Shown here one piece after another: positions 30,835 to 42,800 of a DNA stretch of 64,000 nucleotides. How positions within the stretch are numbered: position 1 is the stretch's first letter; each line of letters begins with the position of its first letter. The notes beneath the pieces were generated by a model. That model worked only from the letters and a program-made list of their open reading frames with translations. It had not been told where the DNA came from and made no database searches. A program made the position numbers and the translations under genes. Source of the DNA: Odontocerum albicorne (taxonomy: Eukaryota > Arthropoda > Insecta > Trichoptera > Odontoceridae); the NCBI GenBank assembly GCA_949825065.1, contig OX463842.1, forward strand, positions 50,881,011-50,945,010. The letters are read 5' to 3'.

Positions 30835-32015
30835 ACAAACGGTCGCACTGTTATACTACAAACGGGTATATCGACAGGTAGAAAGTTGTACACTATAATA
30901 GTTCTTATCTTAAAAGTTTGATTGATGAATTCGAATACAATAATATTTCCTGACCACGTTCTTCAATATGCATACATCAACAATGCAATTTTGAGAATAC
31001 CGTTCGAAAAAGTTTACGTATATTTTGCTTCTACAGGAGCACTCCGAGAATTTATTTAAAGTGTGTTTTAAGCATTAGTACAACGATAAATAATCCATTT
31101 GATGAAATATTGGTTCGTTTAACGAGTCCCAATCTTGTTGAGAATTTAACCTATGACATTTTGGCTAAAAAAAAGTAATTGTTAGCACTAGGAATGTGTT
31201 AAAAAGAGCTAAGGTGTTTTTTGTTGTGTACTGAAAGAAAGAGAAATAAAGAAAATAGTTATTAGAATTTCATTGAGTTATCTTAAACTAGCAAGTAAAT
31301 AAACCGTTGTATACATAAACCAGATAATAACATACTTAAAGGGAAATTTTACCAAATATTTATTTACATAAACATATGTTAGGGTCAATAATTTGGTAAG
31401 TAAATTTTTATAAATATTTTAGTATTATAAAAATATTTTTATACACTAAATTGCAAAAATATGTTCTTTGACCAAAATCCCACTTTGGGTAGAAAAAAAT
31501 AAATATTTGAGTCAAATACCACCCGCAGATATTCGGGCGAAAAAGGAAAAAGTTCCCATTAAACCCGAGGCCAATCGAAATCCTTCTTTAAGGGTCGTGA
31601 TTCATAATCGCTGAGCATGTAACATTTTTAATAAAAATAAAATCCCAGCACGGCGCGCCGCCACTGGTGTGTCAGGTAATGTCGAATTTTGGTCCTCCCA
31701 TAAATTCATGGTGTATTGTTGACAAAAATAATACACAACCGGAGCGGGTCTAAATCTTCTTGCCTTAATATCGAGCGCATATTTTCTTACAAAGTGCCCA
31801 AATAAATAAATTGAGGTTTTTATAAGACGTGCCTTCAAGAGGTTGAATATAGGGATGCCTGTGGCGTAGGTCTTGTGTGTAGGGATGAACTAACAGTTTG
31901 AAATTGTTTTGACCAATAGATAATTTTTTATTTAGTTAAATTGGTATAAAATAAATAGTTTTATAAATCTTAAAGTAGTTTTTGTTTATACATTTAAAAT
32001 ATTAAATAGCCTTAT
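30835..32015. other. Mostly unrecognised; one orphan frame
   Basis: AT-rich. The minus-strand frame 31602-31838 (RRFRPAPVVYYFCQQ region) has balanced amino-acid use but no domain I recognise. It could be a transposon scrap or a coincidental frame. Confidence 0.35.
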
Positions 32016-32032
32016 ACTAGTTTTACTAACTT

Positions 32033-32531
32033 GTGTGACCCAAAAATGTCTATTAAACTGAAAGGAAAGGTATACCAGACTATCGTTAGACCCGCAATTA
32101 TGTATGGCTCAGAATGCTGGATTATGTACAGCTCCTACTCTAGGCAACTTGAAACAATAGAAAAGCGAATGCTTAGGTGGTCGGCAGGAGTATCACTGAA
32201 ATATATAATTAAGAGTTCACGCATTCGTGGTAGCCTGGGAGTCACTGACATAAATAGTAAGCTGGAAGAGCGACAGCTGAGATAATATGGGCACATAAGA
32301 CGGAGACCACCAGACCATACTGTAAATCGGGCAATGCCTGTGGATCTTCCTCGATAGCCGTCCAGAGGAAGACCAAAGAACTCCTGGATGACTCAATACT
32401 CCTAAATCCTGCAGAGAAACGGCCTAGATGAAAGCGACACCCAGAACCGAAGAATATAAATCCTGAGAACGAGAAAAGCTGACCCCAATACCCTACCTAG
32501 GCAATGAGTTGGGACAATGCCAGGAAGAAGA
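32033..32531 (+). mobile_element. RTE/BovB-type LINE insertion with perfect TSD
   Basis: TAGTTTTACTAACTT at 32018-32032 and 32532-32546 is a perfect 15-bp TSD. Coding text CDPKMSIKLKGKVYQT, RPAIMYGSECW, EKRMLRWSAG and RGSLGVTDIN runs to a stop after LEERQLR (32285). The remainder (HIRRRPPDHTVNRAM, RGRPKNSW, RKADPNTLPRQ) continues with further stops. It belongs to the 17.5 kb family but a more diverged subfamily. 5'-truncated and inactive. Confidence 0.88.
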
Positions 32532-32594
32532 TAGTTTTACTAACTTATTATTTCACTATAGAATGACAGAAACAAATACTAAATGTATCGTACT

Positions 32595-33009
32595 TTAGCA
32601 GATGGTTCTTATTGGAAGCAATGATGAGGATGATTTGTTGATAAATAATAAAACACGTTAGATCGCAATGCGGAAAGAGAGTCTGTCCAATTTTATTAGT
32701 AACGTAGGTATTTATATCTTCTCAGAATGCGCGCGAGAATGCACTCGCGATATGCCTGCGTCTCGTTTCTGTAAATGCAAAAACGAATAATTGTTGTATG
32801 TAGGTAACAATCTATTTACGGAACCGGCGAGACAGCGTGGTGCGTTCTCTCTCTAGTATGGAGTGCGGTCCGCTCGGCTATGGGATGAATGTCCGGCGGG
32901 TGACCTTCGGACTTGTTTACTTAGATTTATCGAGGAATCCGAAGGTCATTTCATCGGTCATTGACCGTATTTATGAATGCCCACAGTATCCGAGTGTGCG
33001 ACCGCCACA
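32595..33009 (-). mobile_element. Family L repeat, copy L6
   Basis: From TTAGCAGATGG to GCGACCGCCACA, flanked by GTACT (32590-32594) and ATACT (33010-33014). The palindrome is at 32955-32967. A wide inverted pair GTGACCTTCGGA / TCCGAAGGTCAT surrounds about 32900-32950, so three to four AGGTCA-like half-sites cluster here. The minus strand also has the TATA-like TATAAATACCTACG. Confidence 0.78.
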
Positions 33010-33194
33010 ATACTATTATAAAAAAATACGTTTAAATACAAATCAGGGATGGTTATATATTGAATGACGATGTGAAGTAACACTGCGGTTGGAATAATTT
33101 CCATGTTAGTAACGGAAATTGTAACAATGTGTTTACCAACCGAACGATTTCAAGAGCAGCGAAACTACGATAATTTCTCATAATGGAATCTTAG

Positions 33195-33415
33195 TTCCAG
33201 CATTAGAATGTGCAAAGAAAACTTGGACGTGTCAAGAAAGCGATACAAGTAAAATAACTGCGGTGGAAATGAGAGCGATGTGTAGAAAAATAATGATAAC
33301 ATAAAGAAGGCATTAGAAAATAATACGAGTTAAAGAAATATGTAGATTGAGATAGTTTGACCATGTAGAAAGAATGCATGATCAAATTATATTAAATAAA
33401 CTTTTCAAAACAAAC
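33195..33415 (+). pseudogene. LINE relic, group E
   Basis: ITAVEMRAMCRKIMI, a RVKEICRLR stretch and FDHVERMHDQ match the 'VEMR...GHVERM' blocks of RTE-like C-termini, with stops. Confidence 0.5.
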
Positions 33416-33609
33416 AAAGATTTTTACTATACATAACATAGTAAAGCCATTAAAATGTTCTCTGCACTTTTTTTGAAAATCAAATGTTCTGAATTGTTAT
33501 TCAATTTTAAGATTGTCATAAAACACACAAAAAAAGCTCAAAGAGCTTAAGACTTTGAAAGTTTTGAAGATTATTTAGAATTTCATGTCGTGACAAATAT
33601 TTTATCAGA

Positions 33610-33840
33610 TAATTGTTGCATCTATGTACGAGTACATTTAATGTTGAAAATGAAAACATGAAAAATGTATTTAGATATGAGATGATTCGCCAAATGAATA
33701 ATTCTAAAATTTCTCTGTTATTTTTCTGGTATCAGTCAAGTTGTGTGCAAAATGGGAGAAATAAATACGTTAGTGTGTTAAAAAAATATATAAGACGTGT
33801 TGTTTGGAAATACCTAGAGAAATGTAAGATGGTTAAATAA
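33610..33840 (+). pseudogene. Possible LINE group E scrap
   Basis: The open frame ends VVWKYLEKCKMVK, resembling RVWKYLENLP at 38.2 kb. No motif beyond that. Confidence 0.3.
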
Positions 33841-33944
33841 ATTGATTTCTGAAAAACCGAAAAGAGAAAAGTTATTTGATGATGGTATACAAATCAAACT
33901 TTCATAACAATAACAATTAATATTATATTGCCGTTTAGATTGCA

Positions 33945-34050
33945 AACTTTCCTCAAGGGTGCTCCAATTCAGGACTTGAAGCCAACACTATTGACAAATT
34001 CAAAATATTTCTAAATAAATATATGCATTTACACATCAGTTGAGTATAAG
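33945..34050 (-). mobile_element. SINE-like family 2 copy
   Basis: CTCAAGGGTGCTCCAATTCA then GGACTTGAAGCCAACACTAT aligns with 2572-2690. Diverged. Confidence 0.4.
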
Positions 34051-34059
34051 TAGGCGAAG

Positions 34060-34990
34060 GTAATGACTGTGGATATTGATAAGTTACTTTATTGCATCAA
34101 CATTTGTTGGTAAGAAAACCGCAAAAAACTTACTAAGGGAAAACGAGCTACAAAGAAACTTTTGTAGATCTTCCGATATCTGATACATTCGATTCTAAGT
34201 TTAGAGAAGTGTATTGTGTAGTATTCATATAACATCCTAAATTTTGATAATTCTTCTCGAAAATGGTTGTTTCTTAATATTTTCTAAAACTGTGCACGCC
34301 ACCCATATCTCTAATACTAAGAAGCAGACCAGTCCACGCCATAGAACCAACAACGACAAAAACTAGATCGTAATACTTCGCCCTATTGAATCGATTAGGA
34401 ACAACTATTTCCCTTCATATACTTTTCCACATATTTTTTTATTGTATTCATAATAATTATCCTTTCTATTTGTTTGTATTTTATCAAAACAAGTTCATCC
34501 CAGCATTCTTTAAAGGCTTCTATATATTATATTTTTTAACTTTTCTTATTAGCGCGACGTATCGTCCTTTTTTTACTATCTTAAATTAAAAATTAATTTC
34601 TAGTCTGCTCCTGTCTTCATTAAATAATCCACGTATTTAATATATAGCTAGTCGAAGGTGTTAGGAACTTTGTTATTTAGGATCGAGTTTCAAGGAGCAT
34701 AGAGAGAGGAACGTACAAAGGGTTGACAGTGTCACCTTTCACGTCCAATCCACACCTTGATTAAAGATTCCTGTGGAGGCTTTTGAAATGTGAAATGAGT
34801 CGATGTTCTTTTATCTTTTTCTTAACCACAGCTTCCATCAAAGTACGGAAGTACTGATTTGTACTTACTGAACTGTAAAATGTTGAGTTCAACGTGTGTA
34901 ACAACCTTAACTCTAGTATTTTTATAACATTTTAGAATTGTTACGAATCGCTTATTTCAGATAATTTTTTTTGCATGATAGGTATAACAT
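34060..34990. other. No recognisable gene
   Basis: AT-rich; the 67-codon frame at 34386-34589 is T-rich and hydrophobic with no domain. Confidence 0.45.
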
Positions 34991-34998
34991 ACGTTTAA

Positions 34999-35614
34999 CC
35001 TGTTCACCGCGTTAAAAATCAAATTCCACGAATCCTGTGCGCGGCACAATTTCAGCGTTTTTTAATTTCTAAGTTTAAACACATATTTTGTTTAGAACCA
35101 CTGATATTTGATTACAACACCAAGTAAACATGACACTTAAGTAATTTTCTGATAATAAATAATAGTCATTACTCTTAAGGAGACTCATTAAATAAAGGAG
35201 ATAAACTTAACATTACGTAAAATAAACAAAGGAATGCTACGATCAAATCAATGCTTCATGACACTCACCCAATCAAATGCATATAGCACTAGTAATGTTT
35301 ATTTACGTAAGAGAGACTTTGTAATGTTTATTTACGTAAGAGAGACTCATCGCAGGACTCGATCCGCGAGACAGGTCGTTAATGCTGGAAATATTGAGAA
35401 ACCAAAAAAATTCGGCGCTCTGTTTATTCAACAATATCTCATAAACTAATATATTATTTGACAAGGTTTTCAGAGATGTCGCTAGAATAAAGATTATTTT
35501 GAATTTTAGTTCAATTTTTATTTCGGTTTTGTGTCATTTTTTTTTAAGTATTTGTGATTTGAAACTTGGATTGTCGTCAGATCACAGTCGTTTGTGCTCC
35601 CCGCGGGGAACACG
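34999..35614. mobile_element. piggyBac-like MITE, family 4
   Basis: TTAA at 34995-34998 and 35615-35618. Ends CCTGTTCACCGCG and (reverse complement) CGTGTTCCCCGCG form a 13-bp TIR. A 29-bp direct duplication (GTAATGTTTATTTACGTAAG...) sits at 35292 and 35321. 616 bp; the 71-codon frame inside has no domain. Confidence 0.75.
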
Positions 35615-35689
35615 TTAAAAAACAAGACACTTGAATAATAATTTATATGTGATATAAATGTTCAAAAGTTAATTTTCTATTATGTTTAT

Positions 35690-35745
35690 GAAGTTTGAAA
35701 AGATTGCCAGATGGCAATAAACTCGCCAGGTTAAAAAAAAAGTTT
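35690..35745 (+). mobile_element. SINE or LINE J tail remnant
   Basis: AAAGATTGCCAGATGGCAAT then AAACTCGCCAGGTT retains the perfect ATTGCC-AGAT-GGCAAT hairpin. No head is visible upstream. Confidence 0.55.
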
Positions 35746-35940
35746 TACATTATTTTAATTAAAAACTCACAATTTTCCATTTTTCAGTTAAGTCTTAAAA
35801 TTAAACTTCGAGTTTATTTATTATCTTCTAAAACACACACATATTTCATTTCATCGACTTTTCTATAACGATATCGTAAATATATAAAATAAATCAAAAT
35901 AAAAACTTCCCCGACCTCCTTAATTGAATTGTTATATTAA

Positions 35941-36552
35941 CCCTTCCTGTCATGTGATGTGTAACTAGTACATATTGCTTCTTAAAACTTTAATATCTCT
36001 ATAAATATAATAAATATGATACTAGGTTCAGATTTTAGGAATTTATCCGTAATATATTTACGCATTGAATCAAAAAAATAATATTAATAATAATTAGCAC
36101 TTATCGGCCACATTAGAGATATTTTGTAAAAATTGGGAAAAAATTCACCAATACAATCAAACGTGTGATGTAGGTATACTCATTCTTAAAAGTCGCTATG
36201 GGTGAGGAAGTGACGCTATTAACATCTCACTCTCACTCTACTTTGGTATATGGGAACGCAAGAAATAGAACCTCAGTTTGCTCGCTTCTCTCGTTTCAGT
36301 AGCTCGCGGGCTTTCGTTTGAGGTGGTTGTTTTGCCCATTTTGTGAACGTCGGCCGATGTTTTTTTTCATATTTTCAGCAATTAAATTTCAATTATTATC
36401 ACTTTTGACTTCAAATACAATGCATTTAAGCGATTGGCTATGAATATTTTAATTTTTACGATTTTAAATCGCTCATTTTTACATGTGTATTGATGTACAT
36501 TGAATACACAGCACCGGCACGCGCAGATTTTTTTAGCACAGGAAGGGAAAGG
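35941..36552 (+). mobile_element. piggyBac-like MITE, family A
   Basis: Intact TTAA on both sides (35937-35940, 36553-36556); ends CCCTTCCTGTCATGTGATG and AGCACAGGAAGGGAAAGG. 612 bp, colinear with the 8.0 and 49.2 kb copies. Confidence 0.88.
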
Positions 36553-36559
36553 TTAAAGA

Positions 36560-37990
36560 GGTCGAAGATCAAGTCAATGAATGTAAACATTTAACAATGT
36601 TTCAATTTAGTCTAACACTTTTTGTAGTTTCTTCTTTCACTCCTTGATAGTGTTCTCTCCCGCATTAACCGATGTTTCATTCGTAAAGCTGCATAAAACG
36701 TAAAACAATAATCTTTAGATTATTGTCTACATAAATCGACTGAAAATTATAATAAATCGACTGAAATAATATAAATAATAAGGTGACTGAAAAATACTTA
36801 ACATTTAAGTTTCAAACAAAAATATAACCTAAAAAAATATAAGGGATAAACTTCATGTATCTGAATATTTTTAAATGCCCATTAGCGATTCTAATATGAG
36901 GATTAAGCATCTTATATACGTGAAGCTTTTACGTTAATTTTAGAGAATAATTTTTAAATTCAGGTAAAAATCTTGCTATAATAATTTAGAAACCTGGGTT
37001 TCATTCAAGTCTCTGGTAATATTTTTATCGTAAGATATATGCGGAAGAAATTATTTGTTTATAAAAAGTCTTAATTTATTTTTTTATGAACGAAAACAGA
37101 TTGATGTTAATGCGAAAACAAGTCTTCTGGAATATGGAATTGCTGGTTGTTGTCGAAAGGTTTTTTTAGTTGATATTATACAGAGTTTTGACATGGGAAA
37201 AAAGAGCTTTTAGGAAGGTCGCTAGTCACTTAAGATTGCAGGAAAAGATGATTTATAATCCTCTTCTTTGAAATAAAGTCTCTTAGAAACTTTATAGTTT
37301 AGGTTGCGTGTCCACATCTCAACTTGAAGAGGTATTGTATTTTCAAAGAAATTCTCTAATCTTCCAAAGAATAATATTAAATGGGACAGTTTTAAATATT
37401 TCTTTGTCTTTTAGTTTATTTAATTGAATAAAAGAAAGAATTCGTGATCATGTTATTGTTTATTTAAGAACATATGTAAGGTCCATTGTTCGTACTCCCT
37501 AACATATCCCCATTGGTGATATACTGTATAACATTTTCGTTATTTGCAGCAATTTCTTTTCGCTAATCAGAAAAGTGTTAGAGGTTTTCAGTAAAATTCA
37601 GATGAGAGTACTATTTTTTTTAAATAACTTGGTATTAACGAAAATCTAGCCCGCAGCTTTGAAAACGAAAGCGTCTTCTTAAACTATTTATTGAGGTTGT
37701 TAGGTTGTAAATGAAAACTGGAAAATAACATTAAAAAGGAAAATAACTTTTGAACTCGTGACTGCTGCGTTTATAAATTTTGATCTCATGATATCTTATG
37801 TAGGTTTGGGCTAAAACAACTGGATTGAGCACGTACCTTACAACTGTTGAGGCAATCATAACCTCGTTGACTAACACTTTACCTATCTGAGGACTTAATT
37901 GTTTCGAGAATTAAATCCACAGCTGCCGTATAGTAGATAAGTGTTTCGCCAACTAGAACACGTAACTATAGATACCCCGAAATCTTCATA
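36560..37990. other. No recognisable feature
   Basis: The longest stretch without any match. AT-rich with no open frame over 60 codons. Confidence 0.5.
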
Positions 37991-37999
37991 TAGAAAAAT

Positions 38000-38345
38000 G
38001 AGAACGCGTGATGGATAAATGAATGAAAATATAAAGAAATAATGCTTTTTGAATGAAAAAGCAGTGCTTCAAATGAAAAATTAAACATTACGAGGGTTGG
38101 GTCACTTGAAAAGAATGAGTGATAAAATATTTACAAAAATTATACGAATAGTAAAGAAGGTACGAAGAGTTTGGAAATACCTTGAAAATTTGCCGTGATC
38201 AAATTAATCAAATAATAAAAGAGTGAAAAGCATGAGGAAAATAATTGACGTGGCAGAACGAAAAAGGTGTGATAGATAAGAATGAATCAGATATCTGTTT
38301 TATTTGCCTATACCAATAGGGACATAGCATATGGTGACGATGAAA
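38000..38345 (+). pseudogene. LINE relic, group E
   Basis: RLGHLKRMSDKIFTKI, RRVWKYLENL, then MRKIIDVAERKR and a LPIPIGT-like 3' terminus follow the group order with multiple stops. Confidence 0.55.
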
Positions 38346-38349
38346 AAGT

Positions 38350-39990
38350 TAAAAAAAATAATGCCAAAAAATAAAGAGGGTGTATTAATTAGTAGATAGA
38401 CATAATCCTAACAATCATGAAAATACTTAACAAACTTAAATTAATTTAAATGGTCCATAAATCTGTTGTAGAAAAAAAAAGAAAAATAAATGTCATCCGT
38501 AGTATTATCGTAAAGCAAAAACAGCTTTAAAAAATCAGAGAGAGCTATAAACTGGCGGTAGTTACCTAAAAAGAAAATAAACAGTCCAATTCAGTTCCTT
38601 GTTGTATGTGAGATTTTTAGCTCTATGATTCCAGAAATATCCCGCTGTGCATTATACAACATATAAAAAAACTATTCTGACTTAACGGCGCGTCATTTCC
38701 GTAAAGTTAACGCAGACTGGAACCTGGAATAGCCCGCCTGAGCGCCCCCAAAGAGGACATAAGGCATAAAGCCTTCTGAGATGTGCTAAGGCTAATCCCT
38801 AACAGGGCGGCGAGACGCTTTTTCACTTGGAAGACATAATTAAGCTTATGTCGGATAACTCTGTGATGACACAGGGGATCAGTAAATAAATAATGTTTAT
38901 AAACCTTAGTTAAGTACATAAATTGACGATTAAATAGGTTACTGGAATAGGTATTCATTTTAAATTGTTTAATTTATTTTCATTCTTTTATGTACATTAT
39001 TTAAACATGAAACATTGCCAGGATTATTGCTGTACAGTAATTTCTCATATCCAACCGGCTAATCTTGAAAACATTAAATTGTTTTAATACATGACAGATT
39101 TTACAAAAAAAATACATTCGTATAAATTTCAGGAAAAAAAACAAATATATATCAACAATACAAGATCTAGAGAAAAATCATTCGTTCAAGGATAAGGAAG
39201 GGAATCTAGGAAAACTGAGGATGATAGGGTGTTTTAAGTGAAATATTTTTTATCCACATCTCTCATAAACAAAAATAAGGATAATGTATATCTAATAAAT
39301 CTGAGAAGTCCGTTCCACAGTCGCACCGAGTGAACTACAAATAAAGATGTGTCGGTATTTAAAGGAACCTATCAAAGCCTGATCGAGAGAACGTCCATGT
39401 TTTGAAAGAAAATGTTTTTTTTTTCGCAAAGTATAAAGGAAAATTGAGGCTGCAAAGTACGAAAGATAATATTGACAGAATGTGAAAGTTCCTCCGCTAC
39501 TTGATTTTAAGTCAGTACCGGAATGCTGACGCATGGCAATACTTTCTTAAAATAAATATAAATTGAATGCAAACGTTTACTTTTTCTTTACTTCTAAAAG
39601 TGACCAAATAATCTTTTTGAAACAAAATAAATACAAACTATAAATCAATATCAAACAATCGTGAGGATGCAACTATTGAGTAGCTTCGTATCTGATTTGA
39701 GGAATATTTTTATTAAAATGTTGAGATTAGGAAGGTCATTCTTCGGCATTTTCTTCAATCTTATGTCTTCTCTAAAATACAATATAATTTTATTTTAAGT
39801 ATCTTATTGTTATTTCTTCTATCATTTTGGATTCTTGTTGCCCTTAACAATAATTTTATTTATTTTTTATTTGTATTGTTTTTAAAGTTATTATATTTAT
39901 TTTTTTTACTCGAGATTTGTATTGTTGACTGAATTTAATTATTTATATTCGAAGGTATTAATTCGTCTTGCTCTCTATGGAATTTGTATA
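38350..39990. other. Unrecognised; two orphan minus-strand frames
   Basis: Frames at 38707-38958 (KKRLAALLGISLS, then LCLMSSLGALRRAIPG) and 39292-39534 have reasonable composition but no domain I know. The first may be a LINE fragment. Otherwise AT-rich spacer. Confidence 0.35.
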
Positions 39991-40019
39991 ACTAATGCCT
40001 TTATTCTCAAAGAACCAGC

Positions 40020-40310
40020 AATGACCGACAGATCGTTAACGAGAAGCCTACAATGATTCATAAGATTATTTGGATGTATTACTCGTGATCAAGGCGATAG
40101 TTTGGTGAGGTTTGCAATCACTGGAAGGGTCAACGCATAAGAGAAACAACTCTAAAGCGTTGGACTGACCAAATTAGAGACGCAACATAACTAACCTTTG
40201 TCGCAGAATGCAATAAGGGATGGATACAATGGATAGAAGCCGCCAAAAACTATCACGGGAGTCACGATGCTGTGATAAACTACACGGCAGGATGGATGGA
40301 TTTGTATTTG
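40020..40310 (+). pseudogene. LINE C-terminal relic (group F)
   Basis: TTLKRWTDQIRDAT and ECNKGWIQWIEAAKNY match the end of insect LINE ORF2 proteins ('RWTDD...W...A...'). The start has stops. A separate family from the others here. Confidence 0.5.
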
Positions 40311-40314
40311 ATTA

Positions 40315-41190
40315 TTTCTGGCATTGGTGTTTTTGTGCATAAAAAAACGTAATATTCTAAAAACGAATTATACAGTTCAGTTCGATTCTACGATGTTAAT
40401 GGGTTACAAAATAAGTCAACGCGATCTGTACTAGAATATCTTTATTTTTTTTAAGCGCGACCTCACACAATGGAGAAGAAAAAACTACCAAAAAACATTT
40501 CCCCTCCGGTGGTGATACACTTCAATGGAAAAATAATAGTAGTGATAATGAAATTAAAGTCTGACGTAACATGAGAAGATAAATGATTTATAGTGCAGTA
40601 AATATACTTGAGTGGATTAAGGCTTGTAATTCAACTATCCAAGAAAGATGTCAGTAATTTCACAAAAAAATTTAAATGCAGCATAGATAAATATGAAACA
40701 GCAGCAATAGAGAAACATGAAATCCAGAACAATGCTAGCCAAACTCGTTAAAAAAACAAACTCATAATTTATTTAATGGATTTTAAAATAACAGAAATTA
40801 GATTCACGTAATGTAAAAAGGTTGCCTTTTATTCTGTATAAAACATCATGTCAACTTAATTAACATAATATTTTCACATTAAAAATAAACACGTAAAATA
40901 ACCCAAAGAGGTTTAGAAAAAATGAACTTAGACTATTCAGAATTTCATGTTGTGTCAAACAGTTTATTGGAAAATTTGTTATAATCATTTTGAAAAAATC
41001 CAACGTAAAAAATAGATAACTGAGAGATAAATTATAAAACGAGATAATTCGTTATATGAATAGTTTTAAAGATTTCTTTATCGGTTATAATTCTAGTTTT
41101 AAAACAATTACGTGGAAAATTACAGAAAAAAACACGTCAATGTTGTTTGTATCGATTTGCGACTTTACATAAATAAAATATATATACACG
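40315..41190. other. No recognisable feature
   Basis: AT-rich spacer. Confidence 0.45.
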
Positions 41191-41194
41191 TATG

Positions 41195-41365
41195 TAACAA
41201 GAAGCATGAAAAGTTTGAGGAGATCTAGAATGAAACGTGGCATGACTAAATTAACCAAATTCTGAAAGAGGGAAGATTAAGTATATATATGACAGAAGCG
41301 TAATAACAGTGCTCCGATAGAATGAAGTGGAGATATTTTCTGTCTGCCTACATTAAAAGGAACAT
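41195..41365 (+). pseudogene. LINE group E scrap
   Basis: AAGCATGAAAAGTTTGAGGA and ATGACTAAATTAACCAAATT align with 38.2 kb and 1.0 kb; ends in a TCTGTCTGCCTACATTAAAA 3' terminus. Confidence 0.45.
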
Positions 41366-41370
41366 ACTAA

Positions 41371-41480
41371 CCCTTCCTGTCCGGTGATGTGTAACTAGTA
41401 CACATTGCTTCTTAAAACTTTAATATCTCTATAAATATAATATAATAAATAATTTTTTTTTTTGTACTGGAATGGAAAGG
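41371..41480 (+). mobile_element. Family A MITE, 110-bp deletion derivative
   Basis: Starts CCCTTCCTGTCCGGTGATG, keeps the first ~90 bases of the family, then jumps to GGAATGGAAAGG at the right end. CTAA (41367-41370) and TTAA (41481-41484) flank it. Both termini remain but the middle ~500 bp is lost. Confidence 0.75.
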
Positions 41481-42059
41481 TTAATACAACGATTTTAATT
41501 CTTTCCAATTGAATGGTAGGTAAAATAAATTCATTCTTTGTAAGAGCATCTAACTTCGTAAACAACCTGGAAGACTTCCCGGAATTCGATTTATTTAACT
41601 CTTCTACGAACTCGATTAGATTACGCATATGCGGGAACTGGTTTGGTGTGGATCTCTGACTGTCTCATCCCTGACTGTCTCCTGGTTAACAATTTTCAGC
41701 ATTACTTAAAGCCTACCTACTACCTTCTTACCAATCTCCTAACATAATTAAGTGTACATATTGAAACCATATGCGAAAACTGTTAACTGGTGTTTCGAAA
41801 CCCATAGATATCAGTAATAATACCGACATATACACTGTATGTTTTCCTAATAAAATAAAATAAATAAATAAATAAATACTTTCTTGCCATCCCTAACTGA
41901 GAGTATATCTTAGAACATATATAATCTTGATATTATGACATATAATTCTCAGCGATCTCCAATGTCTCGTTTTTTTAAATGTATTACAAGAATATTCATG
42001 TTTCAGATAAAACACTTGAAAACACCCCCTTTCTCACTTCATTATCAGTTCCCTCAAGT

Positions 42060-42150
42060 TTTGTCCTGCAGGAATATTTCAGAAATGATGATCTATTTAT
42101 CTGCCTACCCTAATAGGGACGGGACGTGATGGTGATGATAATGGCACTAT
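42060..42150 (+). mobile_element. LINE group E 3' terminus
   Basis: TTTATCTGCCTACCCTAATA then GGGACGGGACGTGATGG; the CCCTA/TAGGG arms form the 3' hairpin. Confidence 0.5.
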
Positions 42151-42154
42151 TTTT

Positions 42155-42800
42155 TCTCATATCTATGTCGAACTGAAGCCTCTTTTTTTCACCACTCTGT
42201 GTCGGTGTTTAAATTTAAAAAAAACTAATTCACCGGAAAAACGATAAAAACTTAAATTAAATGCTGGCTAGCGACCAGATACAAGTTCCACGAAACAAAA
42301 AGATTATTAATTTTCTCAAATAATTTTAAAACAAATACTACAAAAAGGTTCCTAGAAATGCTACTAGAGAGACATTCTTTGAATCGTAGGTAGGAACCCG
42401 TTTAGCGAGATTTAATGTAGTAAATGAAATAAATAACAAAACAATATTTTATAAAATATTCTAAGACTGTGTTCCACAAGTCAAAGCCGATTTTTTTATG
42501 AAATGTTAAACGTTCTGAAAATTTGAATTGTTTATTTTAATGTTATTTATGAGATCATTATAGACATACTCCGGGTATTGCGGTTTTTGATTTATTGTGG
42601 TTTACATTACGATACCAAAATTTTTGCGGTAAGGAGTCGAGGTATTGTTGTATTTTGCAGTATCACGCCATCCAAAACTACACAATATATGTTATATGGG
42701 TTATGTTGATACATTTTTATAAAATTTTAACATTGAAATGCAGTTGAAAACATTAATAGTGTTAAAATAAATTAAAAGGAGGGGAATGTGTGAAATCAAA
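42155..42800. other. No gene; possible pogo-like scrap
   Basis: TACTCCGGGTATTGCGGTTT at 42569 resembles pogo/Tigger-type ends, but no partner end is evident. Otherwise AT-rich. Confidence 0.3.

Noticed and set aside
31602..31838. Minus-strand frame as a transposase fragment
   Set aside because: It has balanced composition but no motif that I can tie to a family, so no function is assigned.
42569..42660. pogo/Tigger-type element
   Set aside because: Only one end-like sequence was seen, without an inverted partner or TA duplication.
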